Source of the DNA: Microbacteriaceae bacterium PS02066
GTDB taxonomy: Bacteria; Actinomycetota; Actinomycetes; Actinomycetales; Microbacteriaceae
Direction: 5' to 3'
Length of the DNA stretch: 63,458 bases
Assembly: GCA_029959545.1 (NCBI GenBank)
Contig: JASCPH010000012.1
Span: forward strand, 1 to 63,458
Below, one piece after another: positions 1 to 9,496 of this stretch. Made by a program: the position numbers and the translations under genes. The notes below the pieces were generated by a model. It made no database searches. It was not told the DNA's origin and worked only from the letters and a program-made list of their open reading frames with translations. Within the stretch, counting starts at the first letter, position 1; each line of letters begins with the position of its first letter.

Positions 1-222
1 CTGCATGAGCCCTATCCGCAGACCAAGGTCAAGGGCGATGTGACCATCGTGGGCGACGCGCGCGTCGCCGTCGACGGTGCGGATCTGCGCATCCTGTCCG
101 CGGGCTCGCGTCCCATCGATCTCGTGCGCGCGGGGGCTGCGGCGATCTGGTCGACGGGGCGAGCGATCTTCGGGTTCCGGGTGCCTGAGGAGCTGTACGC
201 GGATCCGTTCCATCGGCCCTGA
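1..222 (+). CDS. C-terminal end of a probable HAD-IIA family phosphatase (partial)
   Basis: Only the last 73 codons lie in the window; the reading frame is open from the first base and stops at TGA 220-222. The visible part is a compact alpha/beta tail (VTIVGDARVAVDGADLRIL, then an Ala-rich helix and an aromatic end). It resembles the extra C-terminal domain that actinobacterial HAD-IIA sugar or glycerol phosphatases carry after the catalytic core. The catalytic Asp motifs would be upstream, outside the window. A HAD gene commonly precedes a tiny protein and tlyA in this group, which supports the call. The identification rests on context and a weak likeness. Confidence 0.45.
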   Translation: MHEPYPQTKVKGDVTIVGDARVAVDGADLRILSAGSRPIDLVRAGAAAIWSTGRAIFGFRVPEELYADPFHRP

Positions 223-261
223 CGCGCCGTCCGTGCGGAGGGTGAGCCGTATCCTGGGGTG

Positions 262-411
262 ATGCACGCAGAACCCACGGAGCCGGCCGATGATCTGCTG
301 CCCGCACTCGAGGTGATCGAGCAGCAGCCCCTCGGCGATCGTGCCGCAGCGTACGCGGTCCTGCTCGACGACATCGCTCGCCGCCTCGACTCGGGACCAC
401 ACGCCGGATGA
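262..411 (+). CDS. small conserved-position hypothetical protein, 49 aa
   Basis: ATG at 262 (a GTG at 259 is in frame) runs to TGA 409-411, which overlaps the tlyA ATG in an ATGA junction. The product is acidic and helical (MHAEPTEPADDLLPALEVIE...). Short proteins of this kind are often found between the HAD phosphatase and tlyA genes of actinobacteria. The tight overlap with tlyA argues that it is translated. No function can be read from the sequence. Confidence 0.6.
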   Translation: MHAEPTEPADDLLPALEVIEQQPLGDRAAAYAVLLDDIARRLDSGPHAG

Positions 412-1208
412 CCGAGCGCCTCGACGCCGCGGTCGCTGCGCGCGGGCTCGCGCGCTCACGCACGCACGCCGCGACGCTGATCGCGCAGGGTCTCGTCTCG
501 GTCGACGGCACCGCCGTCGTCAAGCCCTCGCATCGCGTCCCCGACTCCGCCGAGATCGCCGTCGCCGCATCCGATCATTACGTGAGCCGGGCCGCCCACA
601 AGCTGCTCGCCGCTCTCGACGCGTTCGCGATCGACGTCGCCGGACGCGCGGCCCTGGACATGGGCGCCAGCACCGGAGGGTTCACGCAGGTGCTCCGTGA
701 ACGCGGTGCCGAGCCTGTGCTCGCGGTCGACGTCGGGCACGATCAGCTCGCGGACAGCGTGCGCCGGGACCCCGGCGTGATCGCCGTCGAAGGGTTCAAC
801 GTCCGCTTCATGGACCCCGCGGCCCTCGCCGCCGCGGCGGGGTCGCCGTACACGCCCGAGGTCGTCACGGGTGATCTGTCGTTCATCTCGCTGTCGCACG
901 TGCTCGAGCCCGTGTGCTCGGTCGTCACCGAGACGAGCGACATCGTGCTGCTCATCAAGCCGCAGTTCGAGGTGGGCCGTACCGCCGTGCGCGGCGGTCT
1001 CGTCACAGACCCGGCCCAGCGTGCCGAGTCGATCTCGACCGTGCTCTGGCAGGCATGGGATGCGGGCCTTCAGACGGCGGGCTTGATCGCTTCGCCCGTA
1101 GTGGGTACCTACGGCAACCAGGAGTATCTCGTGCACCTCGGCCGCACCGGCGGGCGCATTCCGTCAGAATGGGAGAGCACTGTGACCGAGCTGACGGGAG
1201 TGCGATGA
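408..1208 (+). CDS. tlyA: TlyA-type 16S/23S rRNA 2'-O-methyltransferase (hemolysin-A family)
   Basis: 266 aa. An N-terminal S4 RNA-binding domain (about residues 1-60) precedes an FtsJ-like SAM methyltransferase with motif I DMGASTGGFT at about 84-93 and later blocks TGDLSFISL and LIKPQFEVG. Mycobacterial TlyA 2'-O-methylates cytidines in 16S and 23S rRNA, and its loss gives capreomycin resistance. Length and domain order are normal for the family. The ATG overlaps the preceding stop, and its own TGA (1206-1208) overlaps the NAD kinase ATG, so the genes are probably translationally coupled. Confidence 0.93.
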   Translation: MTERLDAAVAARGLARSRTHAATLIAQGLVSVDGTAVVKPSHRVPDSAEIAVAASDHYVSRAAHKLLAALDAFAIDVAGRAALDMGASTGGFTQVLRERGAEPVLAVDVGHDQLADSVRRDPGVIAVEGFNVRFMDPAALAAAAGSPYTPEVVTGDLSFISLSHVLEPVCSVVTETSDIVLLIKPQFEVGRTAVRGGLVTDPAQRAESISTVLWQAWDAGLQTAGLIASPVVGTYGNQEYLVHLGRTGGRIPSEWESTVTELTGVR

Positions 1209-2128
1209 CCGATCCGCGCCACATCCTCGTGGTGGCACACGCACGCCGCACAGACACCGTCGAGGCGGCCGATCGGGTGATCTCCGCCCTGAGGGCCGCG
1301 GGCGCCACCCCGGTATTGGCCGAAGACGACCGTGACGAGCTCGCCGAAGTGCTGCCGCGGTGCGCCGACCTGGCCGTTCTCGGCGTCGACGTACCCCTGC
1401 ACGAGATCGAGCTCGCGATCGTGCTGGGCGGCGACGGCACGATCCTTCGCGCCGCGGAGATGGTGCGCAGCGGCACCGCGCCCGTGCTCGGGATCAACAT
1501 GGGCCACGTGGGCTTCCTCGCCGAGAGCGAGCGCGACGACATGGACGAGGCCGTGGCTCGGGTCATCGCCCGCGACTACCGGGTCGAAGAACGCCTCGCC
1601 CTGTCGGTGCGGGTCAAGGACGCCTCCGGGCAGGTCATCTACAGCACCTGGGCCTTGAACGAGGCGACCGTCGAGAAGGCGAGTCGGGAGCGGATGCTCG
1701 AGGTCGTCATGGAGATCGACGGCCGCCCTCTCTCGAGCTTCGGATGCGACGGCGTGGTGATTGCGACACCGACCGGATCGACCGCGTACAACTTCTCGGC
1801 CGGCGGACCGATCATCTGGCCGACGGTCGAAGCGATCTCGGTCGTGCCGCTGTCGGCGCACGCGCTGTTCGCGAAGCCGCTCGTGGTCGGGCCCGAGGCC
1901 GCGGTCGCGATCGAGGTGCTGGCGCGCACGCACGGCACCGGCATCCTCTGGTGCGATGGCCGACGATCCCACGAGCTGCCCCCGGGGGCGCGCGTGGTCG
2001 CACGTCGATCCGCCGAGCCGGTGCGTCTCGCGCGGCTGCACCCGCCGGCATTCACCGAGCGCCTCGTGCAGAAGTTCCACCTGCCCGTCACCGGATGGCG
2101 GGGGCCGGCGGGAGAGGTCACCGCGTGA
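1205..2128 (+). CDS. nadK: NAD kinase
   Basis: 307 aa; phosphorylates NAD to NADP in the cytoplasm using ATP or polyphosphate. The hallmark GGDGT lies at residues 75-79, followed by INMGHVGFLAE and the substrate-binding block GSTAYNFSAGGPI. ATG 1205 is chosen because it overlaps the tlyA stop and matches the usual N-terminus just before the Rossmann-like strand; the frame is open further upstream but without similarity. The stop overlaps the GTG of recN. The tlyA-nadK-recN order is conserved in actinobacteria. Confidence 0.96.
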   Translation: MTDPRHILVVAHARRTDTVEAADRVISALRAAGATPVLAEDDRDELAEVLPRCADLAVLGVDVPLHEIELAIVLGGDGTILRAAEMVRSGTAPVLGINMGHVGFLAESERDDMDEAVARVIARDYRVEERLALSVRVKDASGQVIYSTWALNEATVEKASRERMLEVVMEIDGRPLSSFGCDGVVIATPTGSTAYNFSAGGPIIWPTVEAISVVPLSAHALFAKPLVVGPEAAVAIEVLARTHGTGILWCDGRRSHELPPGARVVARRSAEPVRLARLHPPAFTERLVQKFHLPVTGWRGPAGEVTA

Positions 2129-3822
2129 TCGAGGAGATGCGCCTGCGAGAGCTCGGTGTCATCGCCGACGCGACGCTGCCCATGGGGCCGGGCTTCACCG
2201 CCATCACGGGCGAGACCGGTGCGGGCAAGACGATGGTCGTCACCGGACTCGGGCTGCTGCTCGGAGCGCGCGCCGACTCGGGTGTCGTGCGATCGGGGGC
2301 GAGCGCCGCAGCCGTGGAGGGCGTCTGGCTCGTGGATGCCGACGGTGCCGCCGCCGAGCGCGTCCGCGAGGCCGGTGGGGATCTCGACCCGGTCGGACAC
2401 GACCGTGCCGAGCTGCTGCTCGGGCGCACGCTGAGCGCCGAGGGGCGCAGCCGCGCCACGGTGGGCGGCAGATCGGCGCCGGTCGGCGTCTTGACGGATC
2501 TCGCCGATCTCCTCGTCGCCATGCACGGGCAGTCCGACCAGCTGCGCCTGCGATCCGGCGCGGCCCAGCGTGACGCCCTCGACCGGTATGCGGGCCAGAA
2601 CGTGGCCGTGCCGCTGGCGGAGTATCGGAGCGCGTACGAGCGGCTGCGTGCGCTGGATGCGGAGCTGGGCGAGCTGGTGCAGCGCCGCGACGAGCGTATG
2701 CGCGAGGCCGAGCAGTTGCGCGCCGATCTCGCCGCCATCGACGACGCAGCCCCGCAGCCGGGGGAGGACGTGCAGCTGGCGGCCCGCGCCGAGCTGCTCA
2801 CCAACGTGGAGGAGCTCCGAGAGGCCGCGGCTCTCGCGCACGAGGCGCTCGCGAGCGAGCAGGACGCGCCCGATGCGTCCACACTCGTCGCCGAGGCGCG
2901 TCGCGCCCTCGAACGGGTCTCCGACGCCGATCCGGCCGTGGCGACGATGGCGGAGCAGGCCGCCGAGATCTCCTATCGGATCGTCGATCTCGCCGGGGCC
3001 GTCGCGGGGTATCTCGCAGACCTCGACGAGACGGGGCCGGCGGAGCTCGCCGCGGTCGAGGAACGCCGCAGCGTCCTCGCCGGGCTCATCCGCGCCCACG
3101 GCAGCCTGGAAGCCGCGCTGACGCTCGCCGCCGCCGCCGGAGATCGCCTGGCCGAGCTCGACGACGACGATTCGCGCGTCGAACGACTGAGCGCCGAACG
3201 CGCTCAGCTCGTCGAGCGCCTCGACGCCGCCGCCGGCGTGCTGACCGCTGCGCGGCGAGAGGCAGCGGACCGGCTCGCGGCCGACGTCACCGAGGAGCTT
3301 CATGCCCTCGCCCTGCCCGACGCCCGCGTCGAGGTGCAGGTGAGCGAGACGCCGGCATCCGCCGCGGGACGCGACGAGATCGCGATCCTGCTCGCCCCGC
3401 ATCCGGGGGCCGCCCCGCGTCCCGTGTCGAAGGGGGCGTCGGGTGGCGAGCTCAGTCGCGTCATGCTCGCGATCGAGGTCGTGATCGCCGCGTCCGACCC
3501 GGTACCCACGTTCGTCTTCGACGAGGTGGATGCGGGAATCGGCGGCGCGGCTGCGATCGAAGTCGGCCGGCGCCTCGCCCGCCTCGCCGAGACCTCGCAG
3601 GTGATCGTGGTGACCCACCTCGCCCAGGTGGCGGCGTTCGCGACGAACCATCTCAGCGTCGTGAAACAGAACGACGGCTCCGTCACCCAGTCGAGCGTGC
3701 GGCGCCTGGTGGGGGCCGAGCGCGAAGCGGAGATGGCGCGACTGCTGTCCGGTTTGGCAGACTCCGACGCAGCACTCACCCACGCGAGGGAGCTGCTCGC
3801 CCTCGCCGGTCCCGCCCACTGA
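2125..3822 (+). CDS. recN: DNA repair protein RecN
   Basis: 565 aa SMC-like ATPase of double-strand-break repair. Walker A GETGAGKT is at residues 29-36. A long central coiled-coil rich in Ala, Glu and Arg follows, then the ABC signature region GASGGELSRVML and Walker B FVFDEVDAGIGG near the C-terminus. GTG 2125 overlaps the nadK stop. Length fits RecN (about 550-570 aa). Confidence 0.95.
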   Translation: MIEEMRLRELGVIADATLPMGPGFTAITGETGAGKTMVVTGLGLLLGARADSGVVRSGASAAAVEGVWLVDADGAAAERVREAGGDLDPVGHDRAELLLGRTLSAEGRSRATVGGRSAPVGVLTDLADLLVAMHGQSDQLRLRSGAAQRDALDRYAGQNVAVPLAEYRSAYERLRALDAELGELVQRRDERMREAEQLRADLAAIDDAAPQPGEDVQLAARAELLTNVEELREAAALAHEALASEQDAPDASTLVAEARRALERVSDADPAVATMAEQAAEISYRIVDLAGAVAGYLADLDETGPAELAAVEERRSVLAGLIRAHGSLEAALTLAAAAGDRLAELDDDDSRVERLSAERAQLVERLDAAAGVLTAARREAADRLAADVTEELHALALPDARVEVQVSETPASAAGRDEIAILLAPHPGAAPRPVSKGASGGELSRVMLAIEVVIAASDPVPTFVFDEVDAGIGGAAAIEVGRRLARLAETSQVIVVTHLAQVAAFATNHLSVVKQNDGSVTQSSVRRLVGAEREAEMARLLSGLADSDAALTHARELLALAGPAH

Positions 3823-3836
3823 TAGGATAGAAGCCC

Positions 3837-5546
3837 GTGACGAACTCTTCCGGCTCAGGCCTCTCCCACGGTACGAACAACGACGACACCACCAAGCACA
3901 TCTTCGTGACGGGCGGTGTCGTCTCCTCGTTGGGCAAGGGCCTGACCGCCGCCAGCCTCGGCAATCTGCTCACCGCTCGGGGCCTGCGCGTCGTCATGCA
4001 GAAGCTCGACCCGTACCTGAACGTCGACCCGGGAACGATGAACCCGTTCCAGCACGGCGAGGTCTTCGTCACCGACGACGGCGCCGAGACCGACCTCGAC
4101 ATCGGGCACTACGAGCGATTCCTCGACATCGAGCTGAGCCAGGCCGCCAACGTCACGACCGGCCAGATCTACTCGCAGGTGATCGCTCGCGAACGCCGCG
4201 GCGAGTACCTCGGCGACACGGTGCAGGTGATCCCGCACATCACCGACGAGATCAAGCGCCGGATGCGTCTGCAGGCCAGCGAGTCTCCCAAGCCCGACGT
4301 GATCATCACCGAGGTGGGGGGCACGGTCGGCGACATCGAGTCCCAGCCGTTCCTCGAGGCGGCACGTCAGCTGCGCCACGAGCTCGGTCGCGACACCGTG
4401 TTCTTCGTGCATGTGTCGCTCGTGCCGTTCATGGGCGCCTCGGGTGAGCAGAAGACCAAGCCCACGCAGCACTCGGTCGCAGCTCTGCGCTCGATCGGTA
4501 TCCAGCCCGACGCGCTCGTGCTGCGCAGCGATCGTCCCGTCACCGACGCCAACAAGCGCAAGATCGCGCTGATGTGCGACGTCGACGTCGAGGGCGTCAT
4601 CAACACCGTCGATCTGCCGAGCATCTACGACATCCCCTCCACCCTCAACGAGCAGGGCCTGGACGCGTACATCGCGCGCCGGCTCGGGCTCAGTGAGAAG
4701 GCGGCGGAGGTCGACTGGTCGCGCTGGCAGCAGGTCCTCAACGCCGTGCACAACCCCAAGCACGACGTCACGATCGGGCTGGTCGGCAAGTACATCGACC
4801 TTCCCGACGCCTACCTGTCGGTCACGGAAGCGCTGAAGGCCGGCGGCTTCGCGCACGAGACGCACGTCAACATCCGCTGGATCCCCTCGGACACCTGCGA
4901 GACGCCCGCAGGTGCCGCCGCCGCGCTCGCGGATGTCGACGGCATCGTCGTGCCCGGCGGCTTCGGCATCCGCGGCATCGAAGGCAAGCTCGGCGCGCTC
5001 CGCTTCGCACGCGAGCAGGGCATCCCGACGCTCGGGATCTGCCTCGGTCTGCAGTGCATGGTCATCGAGTACGCCCGCACGATGGCGGGCCTGGAGGGCG
5101 CGTCCTCGAGCGAGTTCGACCCCGACACCGTGCACCCGGTCGTCGCCACGATGGCCGAGCAGGTCGACATCCTCGACCACGGCGACCTGGGCGGCACGAT
5201 GCGACTGGGGCTGTACCCGGCCGACCTCGCCGAGGGCTCGATCGCGGCGGAGGCCTACGGATCGAACCGCGCGTCGGAGCGCCACCGCCACCGCTACGAG
5301 GTCAACAACGCGTACCGGGAGCAGCTCGCCGAGGCGGGGCTCGTCTTCTCGGGCCTCAATCCCGACCTCGGTCTGGTCGAGTACGTCGAGCTGCCGCGCG
5401 ACGTGCACCCGTATTACATCGCGACCCAGGCCCACCCCGAGCTGCGCTCGCGGCCGACGGCGCCGCATCCGCTGTTCCGCGGGCTCGTCGGCGCGGCCCT
5501 GGACCGCCACCGCGCCAGCGAGCTGTTCGACGTCGAGAACGCCTGA
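3837..5546 (+). CDS. pyrG: CTP synthase
   Basis: 569 aa; converts UTP to CTP with glutamine and ATP. The synthetase domain starts at about residue 21 ([14 protein letters not shown]) and contains [16 protein letters not shown]. The C-terminal class I glutaminase has the nucleophile elbow GICLGLQCM and the His/Glu of AHPEL. GTG 3837 gives a 20-residue Ser/Asn/Asp-rich leader before the conserved core, common in actinobacteria. Only 14 bp separate it from recN. Confidence 0.97.
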   Translation: MTNSSGSGLSHGTNNDDTTKHIFVTGGVVSSLGKGLTAASLGNLLTARGLRVVMQKLDPYLNVDPGTMNPFQHGEVFVTDDGAETDLDIGHYERFLDIELSQAANVTTGQIYSQVIARERRGEYLGDTVQVIPHITDEIKRRMRLQASESPKPDVIITEVGGTVGDIESQPFLEAARQLRHELGRDTVFFVHVSLVPFMGASGEQKTKPTQHSVAALRSIGIQPDALVLRSDRPVTDANKRKIALMCDVDVEGVINTVDLPSIYDIPSTLNEQGLDAYIARRLGLSEKAAEVDWSRWQQVLNAVHNPKHDVTIGLVGKYIDLPDAYLSVTEALKAGGFAHETHVNIRWIPSDTCETPAGAAAALADVDGIVVPGGFGIRGIEGKLGALRFAREQGIPTLGICLGLQCMVIEYARTMAGLEGASSSEFDPDTVHPVVATMAEQVDILDHGDLGGTMRLGLYPADLAEGSIAAEAYGSNRASERHRHRYEVNNAYREQLAEAGLVFSGLNPDLGLVEYVELPRDVHPYYIATQAHPELRSRPTAPHPLFRGLVGAALDRHRASELFDVENA

Positions 5547-5559
5547 GCGGGGCACAGCC

Positions 5560-6129
5560 GTGATCCAGGACGAGCGGTTCGAGGGCGAGGTCGTCGACAC
5601 GAGCGTGGTCTTCCACGGCCGCGTCTGGGACGTGCGCTCGGACGTGGTGCGCTACGGCGACGGTGAGATCGTGCGCGACTACGTCGACCACACCGGGGCT
5701 GCGGCCGTCGTGGCCGTCGACGACGAGCACCGTGTGCTTCTCATCCAGCAGTACCGGCATCCGATTCGTCACCGCGACTGGGAGATCCCGGCGGGGCTGC
5801 TGGATGTGGCGGGCGAGAGCCCGGCCGAGACCGCCCGTCGTGAGCTCGCGGAGGAGGTTGATCTCGCCGCGGGAAGCCTCGAGCCGCTCGTGAGCCTGTT
5901 CACGAGCCCCGGCGGCAGCGACGAGATCGTCCACGTCTTCCTGGCGCGCGACCTCGTGCAGATCAGCGCGCACGAGCGCACCGACGAGGAGGCGGACATC
6001 GTCGCGCAGTGGGTGCCGCTGTCGGAGGTCGTCGACGCGATCCTCGCCGGCGGCGTGCGTAACGGGATCCTCATCTCGGGAGTGCTCGCCGCGGCCGAGC
6101 GGCTTCGCCGGGACGACCCGGTCGGTTGA
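5560..6129 (+). CDS. NUDIX hydrolase, ADP-ribose pyrophosphatase type
   Basis: 189 aa from GTG 5560, 13 bp after pyrG. The NUDIX box runs from G79 (GLLDVAGES...) through [10 protein letters not shown] at about 93-102; the usual Gly after the EE pair is Asp. The preceding [18 protein letters not shown] block is typical of ADP-ribose or ADP-sugar pyrophosphatases. These cleave ADP-ribose to AMP and ribose 5-phosphate and use divalent metal bound by the box glutamates. The exact substrate is not shown by the sequence. The gene sits between pyrG and xerD as in many actinobacteria. Confidence 0.88.
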   Translation: MIQDERFEGEVVDTSVVFHGRVWDVRSDVVRYGDGEIVRDYVDHTGAAAVVAVDDEHRVLLIQQYRHPIRHRDWEIPAGLLDVAGESPAETARRELAEEVDLAAGSLEPLVSLFTSPGGSDEIVHVFLARDLVQISAHERTDEEADIVAQWVPLSEVVDAILAGGVRNGILISGVLAAAERLRRDDPVG

Positions 6130-6130
6130 G

Positions 6131-7054
6131 ATGCGCATCGGCCGCGCGGTCGAGGTGTACCTGCGTCATGTGACGATCGAACGCGGACTGGCCTCCCACA
6201 CCGTCGACGCCTACCGCCGCGATTTGGCGACCTATGTCGCCTGGCTCGCCGAGCGGGGCGTCGACAAGGTCGACGAGGTGGATGCGGCGATGATCGCCGC
6301 ATTCGCCGCGGAGAAGGCGGCGGCCGAGCCGCGGCCGGCCGCATCCAGCCTCGCGCGCCTGCAGTCCTCGGTCCGCGGGCTGCACCGCTTCCTCGTGCGT
6401 GAAGGGATCCGCGAAGACGATCCGGCGCAGGATCTTCGACCGCCCAAGCTCGCGCAGCGCCTCCCCAAGGCGCTGACCATCGAGCAGGTCGAGCGCCTCC
6501 TCGATGCGTCGGGGCCCGCGCCCGGTCGGGCGGATCAGGCCAGCTCCGTCCAGCTTCGCGATCGGGCGCTCGTCGAGCTGCTCTACGCGACGGGTGCGCG
6601 CGTGTCGGAGATCGTGCAGCTCGACGTCGACGACCTCGCCCACGGCGAGGTGCTGCGGGTGCGGGGAAAGGGGTCGAAGGAGCGCATCGTGCCGGTCGGC
6701 TCCTACGCCCGCGCCGCGGTCGACGCCTACCTCACGCGTGCACGTCCCGAACTCGCGCGCCGCGGCCGGGGCACTCCGCGCCTCTTCCTGGGGGCGCGCG
6801 GGGCGGCGCTGTCGCGGCAGAGCGCGTGGGCCGTCCTCCAACAGGCGGCGGAAGGGGCGGGGCTCGAGGCGCACGTCTCGCCGCACACGCTGCGGCACTC
6901 GTTCGCGACGCACCTGCTGCAGGGCGGGGCAGACGTGCGCGTCGTCCAGGAACTGCTGGGCCACTCCTCGGTGGCCACGACGCAGATCTACACGCACGTC
7001 AGCGTCGACGCCCTCCGAGACGTCTACGCGGCGGCTCACCCGCGGGCGCGCTGA
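6131..7054 (+). CDS. xerD: tyrosine recombinase XerD
   Basis: 307 aa. The N-terminal SAM-like core-binding domain spans about 1-105 and the catalytic domain about 110-300. The catalytic set is visible: R157 (ATGARVSE), Lys in the GKGSKER beta-hairpin (about 180-183), H252 and R255 (HTLRHSF), H278 (LLGHSS) and Y287 (TTQIYTHV). XerD with XerC resolves chromosome dimers at dif. The chromosomal operon context, normal length and lack of neighbouring att sites argue against a phage integrase. Confidence 0.93.
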   Translation: MRIGRAVEVYLRHVTIERGLASHTVDAYRRDLATYVAWLAERGVDKVDEVDAAMIAAFAAEKAAAEPRPAASSLARLQSSVRGLHRFLVREGIREDDPAQDLRPPKLAQRLPKALTIEQVERLLDASGPAPGRADQASSVQLRDRALVELLYATGARVSEIVQLDVDDLAHGEVLRVRGKGSKERIVPVGSYARAAVDAYLTRARPELARRGRGTPRLFLGARGAALSRQSAWAVLQQAAEGAGLEAHVSPHTLRHSFATHLLQGGADVRVVQELLGHSSVATTQIYTHVSVDALRDVYAAAHPRAR

Positions 7055-7113
7055 GCCGAACGCCCTCGTCGTCATCGGGCGGATAGACACGGCCTCGCGG
7101 CCTGCGCGCTCGC

Positions 7114-8352
7114 GTGCGCTCGCGGATCATCGGAGAGATGAGGAGACTGCGCCGCACCCCCGCGCGGGAGGACGCTGCGGGGCGTCCGGGCTTCGCCTAC
7201 CTGCCCGCAGACACCGTGTACCTGGACGCGGCCTGTCAGTCGATGCGTCCCGTCCCGGTCATCGAGGCGCTCGACGAGTACTTCCGCACCCGGAACGCGT
7301 GCGGCGGGCGCGCCTCTTACGAGAGCGCGCGACAGGTGGATGCGGGCGTCGCCGACACGCGGGCCGCGGTGCTGCGTGCGTTCGGGTTGACCTCGCGCAC
7401 GCACGCCGTCTCGTTCACGCTGAACACGACGTACGGCCTGAATCTCCTGCTGGCGCAGATGCCGGCCGGCGGTTTCCGTCGAGTCGTGACGACGGTGACC
7501 GAGCACAACGCGGTCTTCCTCAGCACCATCGCCTTCGCCCGCGCTCGCGGGATCGATCGTCTCGTGCTGGAGCGCGACGCCCTCGGTGCTCTGATGTACC
7601 GCGACGCCGACCTCGCAGATGCCCTCGTGGTCGTCTCGGCCCAGAACAACGTCGATGGCGCCGTCACCGCGGATCTGGCGGGACTCGTGGCCGACGCGCA
7701 CCGTCTCGGCGGGACCGTGATCGTCGACGCCGCCCAGGCGATGGCGCACGCGCCCGAGGTCCTGCACTCTCTCGACGCCGATGCGATCTGCTTCTCGGCC
7801 CACAAGGCGTACGGACCGTCACTGGGAGTCGTCGTCGCGACACGCGCGCTGCTGATGTCGCTCGAGGTCGGATTCATCGGCGGCGGCCAGGTTGCCGAGG
7901 TCACCGCCGATGACTTCGTGCTGCTCGACGAGCCGCACACCCGCCTGGAACCGGGTCTGCAGGCATGGGGGGAGATCCTCGCCTTCGGCGCGGCGCTCCG
8001 CTGGCGGGAGGCATACGCGCGTACCGCGGGGGAGTCGGTGGAGCAGCGCGAGCGACGACTCACCCGTTCGCTGCGCGAGGGACTGGGCGAGATCCCGAAC
8101 CTCACCGTCTTCGGCGACCCCGACGGCGCGCTCGTGCCGCTTCTGGCTCACCGCGTCGACAGCAACCGTCTGGCGGTCTTCCTCTCGAAGGCCGGGATCT
8201 CCGCGCGCAGCGGGTACTTCTGCGCACACTACTGGCTGCGCGAACGCGAGCGGGTCGAGCCGCTGTTGCGGTTCAGTCTGGGCGCGCACAACACCGACGA
8301 GGACGTCGCGCGCTGTCTCGATGTGCTCGGCCGGATGCTGAGGGGGCTCTGA
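7114..8352 (+). CDS. class V aminotransferase, cysteine-desulfurase-like PLP enzyme
   Basis: 412 aa. The fold-type I PLP site is intact: H131 (TEHNAV), D205 and Q208 (VIVDAAQA), and Schiff-base K231 (FSAHKAYGP). C370 in SARSGYFCAHYW sits where cysteine desulfurases carry their persulfide-forming Cys. The family contains SufS/Csd-type desulfurases, but the sequence diverges from housekeeping SufS and no suf genes are nearby. GTG 7114 is used; ATG 7138 is an alternative, though GGAGAG lies directly against it with no spacer. The stop is directly followed by the ATG of the DsbA-like gene, so the enzyme probably acts with the next two envelope redox proteins. Confidence 0.8.
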   Translation: MRSRIIGEMRRLRRTPAREDAAGRPGFAYLPADTVYLDAACQSMRPVPVIEALDEYFRTRNACGGRASYESARQVDAGVADTRAAVLRAFGLTSRTHAVSFTLNTTYGLNLLLAQMPAGGFRRVVTTVTEHNAVFLSTIAFARARGIDRLVLERDALGALMYRDADLADALVVVSAQNNVDGAVTADLAGLVADAHRLGGTVIVDAAQAMAHAPEVLHSLDADAICFSAHKAYGPSLGVVVATRALLMSLEVGFIGGGQVAEVTADDFVLLDEPHTRLEPGLQAWGEILAFGAALRWREAYARTAGESVEQRERRLTRSLREGLGEIPNLTVFGDPDGALVPLLAHRVDSNRLAVFLSKAGISARSGYFCAHYWLRERERVEPLLRFSLGAHNTDEDVARCLDVLGRMLRGL

Positions 8353-9432
8353 ATGCTGTGCATCGCCGCGTTCCTCGTGCTGCTCGTGCTGGCGGCCGTC
8401 TCCGCGAAATACCGGCGCCTGCTCGGTACGGCATGGCGGTGCGTCACCCGGCGCATGACCTTCCGTCCCTGCGACACGTCGTTCCGCGAGGACGTGAAGA
8501 ACAGCATGCTCGCACCCCTCGCGGTGCGGGCTCCGAGGCTCGTGAAGCCGGCGAGCATCGCGATCGAGGTGACCGCCTGGATCATGGTGCTCTCCCTCGT
8601 CCTCAGCCTGTACATCGTCGGCAAGAGCGGGCTGAACCTCTTCGTCTACGGCACCTGCAACCCGCAGGACACCCAGGCCTGCAGTCTGTCCGCGGGGGCG
8701 TGCAGCATCGATGCCGGCGCGGACGACTTCGGCTCGGCGCTGGCCAAGGGGGATGTGGTCGGCGCGTTCGCCGCGGAGTTCCGCTCGCTCGGCAAGACCT
8801 TCGACGCGCTTCCGAGCCGGCTCAAGGACTGGGACGCCCGCGAGTACCTCCCCGAGGCGGCGAGCTACGCCGGCGGCTACCGAGACGGGCTCCCGGTGGC
8901 GGTCGAGGTGATCGATCCGGGGTGCCGCTTCTGCGGCGAGCTCTTCCGCAACATCGAGAGTGCGGGCTTCGCCGACGAACACAACCTCGCCTACATTCCG
9001 TACCCGATCGGACCGGATGCCGCCCCGAAGTTCACGAACTCGCCCCTGATCGCCGACTACCTCACCGCTGTACGCCTCACGGAGCAGGGCGATGTCCCCG
9101 CCATGGGAGGAACGGACTGGCGGATCCTCGAGCACATCTTCACGGGGGAGCGCCCCGACGGTGTCGCCTGGCAGATCTGGTTCAACGAGCAGGCCTCGGC
9201 GGATGAGGCCGAGACCCAGCTGCAGCAGTGGCTCGCGGAGGCCGGCTACGACGCGGCCGACATCCACGACGTCGCCCGGCTCGCCGCATCCGATCGGGTG
9301 CACGACATCGTCGCTGACGGCAAGCGGATCGTCGAGCAGGAGATCCGCACGGCGACCGTTCCCACCCTCATCGCCGACGGCGCCCTGCACCCCGGCGTCG
9401 TGTCGGTCGACCGGCTCCAGGGGATGCGGTGA
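8353..9432 (+). CDS. membrane-anchored DsbA/thioredoxin-like protein
   Basis: 359 aa. Hydrophobic segments lie at about 3-18 and 70-90, with a cysteine-containing basic stretch between them (C30, C40). The rest, about 95-359, is a soluble domain with C102, C110, C117 and a thioredoxin-type active site CRFC at 191-194 preceded by a beta-strand (VAVEVIDPG). The layout fits a DsbA-like oxidoreductase displayed outside the membrane, with a helical insert and a late cis-Pro region (ATVPTLIADG, about 335). The ATG follows the aminotransferase TGA without a gap. The following VKOR gene is the natural reoxidant. The substrate is unknown. Confidence 0.72.
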   Translation: MLCIAAFLVLLVLAAVSAKYRRLLGTAWRCVTRRMTFRPCDTSFREDVKNSMLAPLAVRAPRLVKPASIAIEVTAWIMVLSLVLSLYIVGKSGLNLFVYGTCNPQDTQACSLSAGACSIDAGADDFGSALAKGDVVGAFAAEFRSLGKTFDALPSRLKDWDAREYLPEAASYAGGYRDGLPVAVEVIDPGCRFCGELFRNIESAGFADEHNLAYIPYPIGPDAAPKFTNSPLIADYLTAVRLTEQGDVPAMGGTDWRILEHIFTGERPDGVAWQIWFNEQASADEAETQLQQWLAEAGYDAADIHDVARLAASDRVHDIVADGKRIVEQEIRTATVPTLIADGALHPGVVSVDRLQGMR

Positions 9433-9496
9433 GTCGGCCGCATTAGTCACGGCCGCCGCGCTCCGCGAGCGGACTCCTCGCGCGCACACTGAGCGC

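Noticed and set aside
6131..7054. Tyrosine recombinase as integrase of a mobile element
   Set aside because: Conserved operon position after pyrG and NUDIX, typical XerD length and motifs, no att repeats nearby.
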